A program made the translations under genes and the position numbers. DNA of 64,000 bases from Cyclospora cayetanensis. Lineage: Eukaryota > Apicomplexa > Conoidasida > Eucoccidiorida > Eimeriidae. Below, piece after piece: positions 27,004 through 37,100 of this stretch. The notes under the pieces are model-generated. The model ran no database searches, had not been told where the DNA came from, and saw only the letters and a list, made by a program, of their open reading frames with translations. The stretch spans positions 99,784-163,783 of the forward strand of contig NW_020312759.1 of NCBI RefSeq assembly GCF_002999335.1, read 5' to 3'. How positions within the stretch are numbered: the stretch's first letter is position 1; every line of letters starts with the position of its first letter.

Positions 27004-27504
27004 GTGATCAGCCTTGGTGTTGTGGCGTATGTTGGTTTCACACTATTGGAGCTGCTCGTATACACTAATGTGACACTTCCCGATTTCCTGGTGATACGAA
27101 GGTGTGTTTGTATGTGTATGCTTGTTGGAACTGCGATCAGCTTCTTCGTTTCTTCAGCGATGCATCCTGTTGGCGGTGGGGCCCTGTACTGGGGTCTGCG
27201 CAACTTTATTCAGACTGCTCGGCATCGCTGCGTACGCTACGGGCGGCTGATGGACATGAACTGGGACTTTGCGCGTGCGTCTATGAACGGAACACCTAAA
27301 TTTTCATATGATCCGTCGGTAAACGAATGGAGGCACTCTGTTGACAACGAGCACTGGACTGGAGCAGGAGGAATGATATGGTCCGACATCTCCATGAACT
27401 TTATTTGGTGGTCATTCTGGGCGTTCTGGGTATATTTTACGATTGCGAGGTGGCACGTTAACGGAAAGATGGACACTTTTTCCAAATGGAAAAATACGGA
27501 GTAA
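27004..27504 (+). CDS. Small aromatic-rich membrane protein, unknown (5' end uncertain)
   Basis: An open frame of up to 166 codons ends at TAA 27502-27504. It has a hydrophobic N-terminal part (about residues 3-25 and 40-55), a soluble middle with many Tyr/Trp/His/Asn, a second hydrophobic segment dense in Trp and Phe (about residues 128-150), and a short basic tail. The frame begins with GTG, and a pyrimidine-AG lies just upstream, so the real start is probably in an unseen 5' exon. A 54-base in-frame stretch at 27104-27157 has GT...AG ends and could be an intron. The pattern suggests a small inner-membrane protein, perhaps of a mitochondrial complex, but no family is recognised and that role is inference. 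It lies about 0.9 kb from, and divergent to, the SmF gene. Confidence 0.55.
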   Translation: MISLGVVAYVGFTLLELLVYTNVTLPDFLVIRRCVCMCMLVGTAISFFVSSAMHPVGGGALYWGLRNFIQTARHRCVRYGRLMDMNWDFARASMNGTPKFSYDPSVNEWRHSVDNEHWTGAGGMIWSDISMNFIWWSFWAFWVYFTIARWHVNGKMDTFSKWKNTE

Positions 27505-30500
27505 TAGGACAAGGAAGCAGCATCGGTGGCACGGGGAGGACTCGGCAGAGCACTCTGCTTGGTTCTACCTATTCGGTGTCAAGGCCCATGGAGGTCCGTC
27601 ATCTGTTGCTTCGTCTGCACGTTAGCACTGATGCATTTGCAGCCGTTTCTCTGCTCTGTGTTCATGGTGTAGCACGTGTTTTTGATCAAAACTCCGTACT
27701 TGCGCTGAAGGGCCATTGCAGGCCAACAAAGACGGCAGGGCAGTGGCCAGAAGGCTGCGCCCCACATGGAACCTGAAGTGTTGCGCCTAACGCGAATCGT
27801 TATCACTTGGGGGCCCATGGGGACCATGATACCCTGTAGAATACAGTCAGCAGGTGCGGCATTGCCCCACCAATGACGCTTTCTTGAAGACGTCCAGTGT
27901 ACGTCAGAAGTGGCTCGGACGTCTATAGGTTGCGGGTACAGTTCTTTTTGCCGGTAGGGGTGAACCTGAAATAGTTGTTTCGGCATTAATTCTAGTAATG
28001 ACGGTGGAAGGCAGCTCAAGTCGTTGGGGTCACCGTGGTGTCAACAGATCAGCGAAACAACTGCCTTCAAGGCTTGATTACTCGGAGCAGCGGTCAGATA
28101 TATGGCTGTGAGGCCGTTGAACATGACAAAAGGCACGCATTTTCAGTCTCAAAATGATGCTAAGAAGATTTAGACTCTTCAAGATGCAAGGCTGAGCACC
28201 ACTGTCAGCAATGATCCCGGCTCCCGGAAAGGGGTACAGGTAGGCAGAGTATTTGCAAGAATCACCATTCCAAACGGAAGTTCAGCTAAAATGATGTACG
28301 GACGATATGAAGACTAAAAACATATAGGTCCATGGGACCCCCGTCAAGTGCTGCGTTTTCTTCAAAATGAACATTAGTTAGTAAAAGAGACGCTTCCCGG
28401 GTTCACCTTTACAGATATTTCTAGCAGGGGGGTTCACGTCTGCTGTTGACCGAGGAAATGGCTGATTCCAGAGTCTAATTGTCCCCTTCAGCGTTCCATA
28501 CACTATCTCAGTAGGGAGACACTTCACTCCGAATAACAACTGTCAATGTAGCTTGCATTGTCCTTCCGAAAGACCCCCCTTTTTCCCTGCCCGCACGCCC
28601 TAGAGTTCCGGTATGTGGAAACGTGCAGGTGTGCCCTATTACAGGGAGTCTTTACAGCTAGTGGCAAATGGAGTATCCCACACACGCACACAGCATGACG
28701 TCGTATCGTATTGAGTGTATACAACTCTGCAATAAATAATATACATGAACGGGCGAGATAAATAATCAACTTTTTAGTTCCTCTAGTTTATACATCATCA
28801 ATGGCGCCAAGAGAGCCGAAGTGTAGCTTTGCCCGATACACACTTGCAGCTTCTCTCATATAATGCTGCCGACAGCCCGGTACCTTTCCTGCAGCCTCTA
28901 TTCACAGTATGCTGAAGGCGCAGGTAGACTCACAACTCACTTATTTCCACAGTCATGCAGGGCCACTAGTTTCTAATGCATGATGGTGTGTTGCTTTGCC
29001 GTGACCCACCCTCCGAAATACTTAATGGAACGCATGAGCTCGGTAGTTTCAAAATCACATTTGCAATACAGGAAGCGGACACAAGCCTTAGGTACCAGCT
29101 TTTTTGAAAATCGCAGTTTGCCTATCTTAAATTTGACTTGTCAGGGCTATGCATCTGCTAGTATGCCTGTCGAAAATATGCGCCTCTTTCCCTTCGCTAC
29201 TACGTCGCCCCCTGTACACATCCACTACCAGCGTGAAGTCTTTGGCGAGATCCAGCTGACAATGCTCTAGTTTTACGCCCAGCAGCACCAGGAAGTGCCA
29301 CTGCTCGTTCACAGTAATTTGTATTGGGCTTGCTCTGCCTCTACTCGAATATTTGTGCCCTCCGTAGCCGAGTTCCATGTGCCAATTATTTGTTCTCCTG
29401 TTTAGTCTCTTAAAATGCAACAATCACCCATCAATGCTTCTACATGAATTTTAGCATCGCTCTGTGTAAGCGAAGAGGTCGGCCAGCTATTATCACTTTT
29501 GGCAACAACCGAAGCCACGTAACATGCCTGAATGCGGCAACTGTCTCCAGCGTTTGCTCCAAATGAAAGACTGAAATACGTTTTAGTGGTCTTGTATACG
29601 GCGGGATATCACCAAAAGCCGCTGAGAGCACACGCCCTGAATCTGCACCGCTTGATGAAGCCCCGCTAAACATCGTATTCTGCTAGTTTCAGTTTGATTG
29701 CTTGCTGAAATATGCTGCAGCTTCCGTGTTGTTCTATTTCCACCTTCACTCATTTCCAGCAGTTCCACCTTTGCACATGTACATTTGATTTCGTGTTTTA
29801 GAGAATGCCGTTTTATGCTGAGGAAGCTGATTAGAGCCCTTTTACCAGTGTAAGTCGAAAGCATCTAAATGCAGTGTGTGCCCTTTCTACTGCACCGGAA
29901 ACCAGCATTTCCTCACCCATGGCCGCGGGTATTCCTTGGTGCCTCACGGCATCATCTTAATGTACCATGGAATGAAGCACTCAAGTCCACACTAATAGCG
30001 GACAAAGCAGTCACACAACAGCCGAGCTATGCATCGCTCAGAACTGGTGCATTCATTGCTCTCTAGTTGATCTAAGCCTTGTTGGCCCGCGCGACAAAGG
30101 TTTTTCCGCCTTTGGGGCTACCAAAGGCTTCGCTTTTTCCCCTCTAATTCTTCCTAAAACCCATTGTCTCTCTATGAATCCCCTACACGGTGGGAATCCC
30201 GTTCTCGTTGCCCCGTTGGTTGGATCATCCTCAGAATTTTCACAGGCACGTTACTAGACTGAAAGGCTCAGCAACACCTTAAGATGACGCACCACAGCTA
30301 TAGCAATAATGTGATGGCCCTCAAGGTGATAGCCGCTACTGAATGCAGTACTTTAGGCAACCGCAGTTTAATACAGCTGCAGATTCTAATAACCTGCATC
30401 TGTGGCTGATGATGACTCACCACAGCTATAGCAATAATGTGATGGCCCCCAAGATGATAGCCGCTACTGAATGCAGTAATTTAGGCAACCGCAGTTTAAT

Positions 30501-33355
30501 ACAGCTGCAGATTCTAATAACCTGCATCTGTGGCTGATGATGACTCACCACAGCTATAGCAATAATGTGATGGCCCCCAAGATGATAGCCGCTACTGAAT
30601 GCAGTAATTTAGGCAACCGCAGTTTAATACAGCTGCAGATTCTAATAACCTGCATCTGTGGCGGAGGGTGGGTCTCAAGTAAATCGTGCTTGTTTCAGGA
30701 CAGTATAAATTCCCAGCTAAACCTTACTGAAGCCCGCTGGGACACCTAAAGCCCATGCTAGCTAACTAGAGGCCACAAACCGCTTCTCTCACCTTGCATT
30801 TCTGTGTTCTCTCCCAGAGAAGGTAAGCCTCTGAGTGTGGAAATCTGTAGCCTTGACAGGGTGCAAAACTCTCAACCCTTCGAGCGAGTCTCGGTTGTGG
30901 GGCACTCAAGAACAAATTACTAGCACCTCTCTCTGGAAAAAATCGCCTCAAATTAATGGGGTCATAACCACACGCACAGCCTTTTGTCAATGGTGCAGTA
31001 GTGTGAATGGGGCTACAGAAGGCATAGCGTCTTACAAGGCCTAGGCGCCGTCAGTTTCACTTCTTAGGGATGCAGAGCAGGTAAATGTACAGCTACACAG
31101 CGCAAGATAGCTCGCTTTGTGCAAGCAGGCGTATAGAATACTCCCGGACTTCACCCTTTTGGAATGGGTTTGGGCATTCTGTTGGTTGTTGTCCTACGTC
31201 TACGATACTGGATAAAATCCCCTTGCAGCAGGGGGCTTTAAGAAAAACATTCATTCCCTGGAGTTCCTTCGGTTCCTTCGTTGTCCTCAAACTATTGTTG
31301 TGCTCTCCACGCATTGTCTTAGTCGTCCTCTTCGTGGTAGATTTACGGCAAAACTCGTGATGGGCAGCATGGATGCGTAACTTGGTCAAAAGTATAGGCA
31401 CTCAAATCGCAATAGGGAAGATATCTAGCGTCGAGATCGTACGCACGCAAGAATGTTCATCTGCACTCGTACTAGAAAAAGAGGTGATTGAGGAGTCCAT
31501 CTGAAGGTGGATGAGGAATTCAAATAGATATCATAATGACCTTTATTGGCACACCGATCGTTTCACAAGATCATACAATGAATGCAACAGAGCGTCGCCT
31601 TGTTTGCTCAAAGCCAACAGAAGTGTGCATTTATGGCAGAGCTAGCTCACTTCGTGTTTCATTGGTGCAAGGTATCAGAGCTCCTGATGGCAAGATATGA
31701 GAGGATCTAGGAGAACCTGTAGCGGGCTTCATTTCTTTAGGCATATTGCACCATATTGGTGATGGCCAGTTGCAGTTCTGTAGAGTGCTGACTTAATAGC
31801 TTGCTTGTTCATATTTATCACCTGCTCTAGCGTAGCATAAACCTCACAATTTAACAATGGCTGCTATGTAGCTGCCTTGCGTAGCATGCTACACATGTGT
31901 ACTTTACACGCACAAGTTATATGCAACAAAGATTTTGTCAGGTATTGACCTAGTGTAGTGCTCTTTAGCTTATTATGTACTTAAGAGTAAATGTATCTTC
32001 ATACCACAAAAGCGAACGGTGTTGGGTTTACGTTAAGCTTTTGCAGTCTCTGAGCACTAGTACTGTTTCGCATTACAAGGTATGCACGGTACCCTCTCTT
32101 TCCTTACGTCGAATCCCCTTGGATGAGGACAGTAAAAGGAAGTAGATCTTGTGACTGACGCTGAACTATTGCCCCTGGGTTTTATGTGGTTTGGTGGGCC
32201 AGGGGCGTTCTTTCAGAACTAAGTAGAACAACGCATCAGGACAGGCACAAAGCCTGCATCCAATCTCTGTGATGCTGCCTTACTCTGCAGCATAAAGAAG
32301 CTGCCAGATATAAGTCACTTACACACTTCGTGCTATACTGGCGCTACTTAATTCAGTTGAGCATTTACGTTGCATAGCATGGCCGGCTCAATTTCATATT
32401 CTTCCCATAAGTTTAAGCTAAACAGAACGGCCATATTTCTTTGCCTGCACTGCACATAGCTTCGGCCTGAGGGGCGAGGACAGCAAGGGAACACGCTGAA
32501 GAACCTTCTTTTCACTTAGGGCAAGCTAACCTAGCAAGACATCGGCAACACTACAAACAGGCTCATACACTGTCGATTCTCAACGTGTTTTGTTGGCTAA
32601 ATGTAGCATTTAAGAACAGCCACATCATTCAGTCAGTAAGTCACTGCATTTAACCCTGACGACGCATTAGGAAGTGTCAACGAGTAGCGTGTCCCGCTTC
32701 ACGGGTTGTATCTAGAGAACGCTTGCTCTTTGCTAGGGCTGAAAAAGAGCTTCGAATACTCTAGCCAACGATGAGGGATCCAATTCGAGCAAAAGTTTGG
32801 TATGTTACTTCGGAGAAAACAAAAATCTCGGTGATAGGCACAGGATCTTCGACTGATCCTGAATTTCAAGCGCAGTGAGGGCCGACTCCACCCTCCGCTG
32901 CCCTCGTTCAAATATTCCTACTGAGAAAGAAGGTATCTTCTCGTCCATGCAAATGGTTAAGACCGTTATGTTTAATTGAGCCTTCAGCAAAGGCAAGGAG
33001 TGACTTAGACTAAAGGTATAGAGTGAGTGCAGACACTCTGAGGCCTACTGCGACCCACTGAAGTCGCAAGTGTCAGGTTCTGGTGTAACCCCGTCCCACT
33101 CCCGCCCAGAGGTGCCGATATCTCAGCCCGCCACTAAGCACCCCAATGCATTACAGAGCTAGTCTTTTTTTAGCAGCTTAGAAGGCTGCCATGCTTAGCA
33201 GTAAGGAGGGCAGTGGCTTTCTCCGGAGGTTGCCCCTCGTAGCTCGGCAGGAAAGCTCCACCTCCAACATACGACAACTCGATCAACTTAGGGCCTTTCT
33301 TTCGCTTTTGTGATGCCTAAAATGGCATTCTTTAAACCCTTGTGGATAGAGGAAA
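27505..33355. other. Gene-poor region
   Basis: About 5.8 kb with short, unrelated frames on both strands. The only clear structure is the 128-bp tandem triplication at 30.3-30.7 kb. The minus frame 27579-28019 (146 codons) overlaps the 3' flank of the membrane-protein gene and matches no family I recognise. Confidence 0.5.
30283..30665. repeat. 128-bp sequence in three tandem copies
   Basis: Copies begin near 30283, 30411 and 30539. The motif CCACAGCTATAGC recurs at exactly 128-base spacing. Copies 2 and 3 appear identical by eye over nearly the whole unit; copy 1 differs at a few bases. The unit length is not a multiple of three and no recognised gene covers it, so this is a non-coding tandem duplication, probably recent. 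Confidence 0.9.
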
Positions 33356-34147
33356 ATGTCACGAATCGCGGCGCAAAGAGCTGTGCAGGTCTCATTGAGT
33401 CCCACGGAAGGTTCCTCACCATATAAGCTAGAACGCGAGGAGGCCGCCGCCTCTGAGCCCCCTCATGGAGTTCTTAACCATTTAATTGATAAAAGGAGGC
33501 CAAAGGCATGGCGTCTGGCACTTTCTGCCCTGGTAGTAACTTTTGTGGCGTTTCTGGTCGTCAAATGCTTCTCGTTGATGCGAAGGTCTACGAACGGCTT
33601 TGGTGCAGCCACCCGTCGACTCGCCGAAGCAGCCCTTCCAAAAAGCAGTAGCGATGTATCCGCTTGCGTGTTGACTGCTGATGAAGGCAGTGGCGTGCCC
33701 ACCACCGAAGGTGACACCGATGTTCCACGAGGCAACGAGGGCAGTATTAGTGAAGGACTCTTGTCAGCGAATCATGGTGGAGGTGGGAGTTCCCCCCCAA
33801 GGGAGTCAAAGGACCCCACGCTGATTGGCAGCTCTGTCGATCCTGAAGGCAGCTCTGTCGATCCTGAAGGCAGCCTTGTCGACCCTACAGCGAACCCTAC
33901 ACATCCTGAAGAAGGCGTTTTATTTCCAGAAGGCGCGCAGCATCATCTGATGCCTATCGGCCATTTAAAACAGCAGGGATTATCAAAGAAAGCTCTCTTG
34001 AAAGAAAAGGTGAAGCGACGGCAGTGGGTTGCAGATGCTGTAAAGGCTGAAGCCCAACGTTTGGGGGACGCAGTTGGTTGGCTGGAAGAAGAAGAGATAG
34101 AACCACTCGGCCATGCAACTTGGGATGAAGATGATGTTTTCGACTAG
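33356..34147 (+). CDS. Single-pass membrane protein with TEXEL/PEXEL-like RRLAE motif, unknown function
   Basis: An intronless frame of 263 residues with an ATG start and TAG stop. Order: a charged Ser/Glu/Lys/Arg N-terminus (1-51), one strongly hydrophobic segment (about 52-72), RRLAE at 87-91, an acidic Gly/Ser/Pro-rich region with two near-perfect G-S-S-V-D-P-E repeats (about 158-172) plus a degenerate third, then a basic Lys/Arg helix and an acidic C-terminus ending D-E-D-D-V-F-D. No enzyme domain is recognised. A recessed hydrophobic signal followed within about 15 residues by R-x-L-x-E is the layout of Plasmodium PEXEL and Toxoplasma TEXEL proteins, cleaved by plasmepsin V or ASP5. Export is therefore an attractive inference, not shown. 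It stands alone in a gene desert, as expected of a lineage-specific gene. The absence of introns contrasts with its multi-exon neighbours. Confidence 0.7.
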   Translation: MSRIAAQRAVQVSLSPTEGSSPYKLEREEAAASEPPHGVLNHLIDKRRPKAWRLALSALVVTFVAFLVVKCFSLMRRSTNGFGAATRRLAEAALPKSSSDVSACVLTADEGSGVPTTEGDTDVPRGNEGSISEGLLSANHGGGGSSPPRESKDPTLIGSSVDPEGSSVDPEGSLVDPTANPTHPEEGVLFPEGAQHHLMPIGHLKQQGLSKKALLKEKVKRRQWVADAVKAEAQRLGDAVGWLEEEEIEPLGHATWDEDDVFD

Positions 34148-37100
34148 TATAGCGCTATGTGAACTTTGTTTACTCAGCCTACCGGTCTACCATGAGCTTC
34201 GACTGGACTGTGCAGGCCTTTCCATGTTTTGCAGCGGGTCATTTTTGCACTGAAACGCAACGGCCGATTCCTAAGGAAGCATAACTGTTTATGCGGTGGC
34301 GCTTCTGGTTCAGTTTTCGAAGGGCCTTTCACAGTGGAGGGTAACAGCCACCACGGAGTGAATCAGTACATGCTGGCCACTTGCTTTCCCGAGTGCTTCA
34401 CCGTCACTATAGAGCGTCTCCGACATTGCGCTGGGTGTGATTGGTGCATTGTGCCATGCATCAGCTATTAATTAAAAGAGCCAAATGGCTTCATGATGAC
34501 AAAAGAAACAGACAATGTGCTGCAGAGCAACTTGTGATTGATTCTTTGCTCAACTCATTGTGTTCACCCGACGGAAAGTGGACAGTTTAGGGGGACAACG
34601 AGCCATGGTGGGAGTGATGGTACCCCCCTCGCCATAGGTTTCAAAGGACCGCACGACGGATGGCTTCCATGCCGTACTTCAAGAAATCTTCGTTTTTATG
34701 ATGACATGCAAGTTTTTGCCAGTGCTGTTTTCACAGGGCAGGTGGCAAGACACCTTGTATTATCCGCCGTATATCACGTGCATGTTAATGCCTTGAAGAA
34801 GTTGTAAAGAATCCGAGGTATACGCCTGCCCGATTTCTTTCTTTGAGGGATTTTTCACCCAGCAGGGCTGATAAGCCAGCTTAAGAGAGCTTTAAGCATT
34901 TTTGTTTAACAGGATTACGAAGAGAGTGCTGAGTCGTCTGATGCAAAACTGCTGTTGGATGAGCCCTGTGCCACCCCAGAACGGCGGGGTGCCCCTGTCT
35001 ATCTCCCTTAAAGAACGGCGAGTTGCATCTAGCACGCAACGGAAGCCTGCGTCTCGCAACTTGTCCATGCATACGGAATAGATTCGGATTAAGCACGATG
35101 CATTCGGGGTTAACGCTCCCATTAGTTTGAATATCAACACGCGTTTCCTTTACTAGCTCCCCCTCCCGAAACGCCATTTCCTATATTATTACGGGATATG
35201 GTGATGCAAGTGCACTTTATGCTGGGCGTAGGACTGCCATGCTGTAATGGCATCAATGGTAGCCTACTAGAATTCTTGTAAGAAGTGGTGAGCGCGTGAA
35301 CGGAACAGTGAAATGAGGGAAGGGAAAGCAGAAGCGAAGTACATCCCTGAAATGTTGGACTTGCTCCTCTGGCTCTAGCGCTCCATCTGATATTGCCATA
35401 GGCAGACATGAAGATCCAGAATCAATACAAACTAATAGAAAGGTATTATCTCCAGAAGTGCTCCCTGCCTCTGTTCGCGCGCAGTTCTGACACAAGGAGA
35501 GTGGGGCATTGCGTGAGTGTGGATGCACCCTGGGTCGTTCCAAGTATTCACATCTAGTTGCGCATAGCATTTGGCGCACACGCATACAATACTGTGCTTC
35601 ACCGTAGTGAGCTAACGCTACCCTGCAGTAAATGGGGTTTATGAACAGACAAACTATCAAGTCACTTCTTTGCTGATCCTTAGTGCGTAGTCAAGATGCC
35701 GAAATGTAGCTTCACCCGTTACAACTTTCATCATCCATTTTAGACACACGCGCTGGTTTTTCGTACATGTACGTCCTGGTAAACTCCATGCAGGACAGCG
35801 GAGAAGTTCCCGCCTCATTGGCACTCCCCAAGCAGGGGCAGACGTGAAATGTATCGCACATCAGAAAAGCAAATGCATCAACCGCTAAAGTAAAATTGAC
35901 CGAGGGGAAGACGCGCAGCAGCTGACAATGAAGGAAAGATCAGGTCAACATGCTGCGGTGGTGCAATGGCTCACTGTCATCGGAGCGCTGCAATATGTGA
36001 GCCTCCTGCTACAGAAGCCAAGTAGAATGTGTAGAAATAATCAAAACAAACACTGGTTCAGTAGTACCTCCGCTCCTCACATAGCGATATTTGCATGCAA
36101 AAACAGCCGGTTCAGGTAGCATAGTCAATTTCAAATCTCAAAGAGGCCTCAGGAAGAATGCAGGGATACCAACCCTGTGACTGCCTGCGCATAAATCTGA
36201 GTGTATCACCCTGAATATTATAAAAAGCAACCTTCCATGCAGTAGGCAGAGATTTGAGTCAGCTGCTTCACGCAGGGCATAAGTTGGGAAGCAGCAATTA
36301 ACGTGGAGGGCGAAGAATAGCGACTATGGCGACTAGCGCTTTCAGCCGACTAAGGCGGCGAACTCTACTGCAGCCAAACAAGCCCACAATTGATCCTCTG
36401 TCAACCATTCAGCTTGGCGTTCCCCACGCTGTGCCACTAGCAACTTTCGCCAGGTGCCGCCTCGGCTCTCAAATGCCCCCAAACCCAGCACTTCCACAGC
36501 TCCCTGTAAGCCTTCACCTCCACACGGAAGGTCGCTTGCCTGCGTATCAACGCACGTTGTTTATTTAGGGAGGTGTGAAGGTTGTTCAGGGGCCGATACT
36601 GATAGTTCTGTGGCACCTCCAACTTCTAGGGAAATCGACAGAGTAAGCAGAGCATTGATTCCTGAGAGAATCACAAATGGTCCTCGCCATCTGGCCGCAG
36701 GTGGTTTTTGCTGGTCATCATTCGATGCACCTTGTAAGGCGCGCCAATCTGTCAAAGCCAACGATTCAGGTTCAAAACGCAAAGCGGACCACCGTTTATC
36801 ATGACGAGTTGCTGGTCTCGTTGTGAGCTCTCCACATGTTTTCGCGTGTACCAGCCAGCTGTTCTCGCTACCCCGGTGCTTAAAGTGGCTGCTGATGCAG
36901 GACTATCAGGCGGGGTTTCAATTTGTAGAGTGGCTCCTCTTTGCTGACAAGGGATGCGGGGGATCAAGGGGTCGACAAGTGAACTATGGCATTCTAGACC
37001 CACTCAGCATTCGTAAGGAAATCAAGCTAAGCGATTGAGTTTTTGCTATCCTAGCTTCGCAAATACTGCTGAAGTAGCTGGTGAGCTTTGTTCGTTCACG

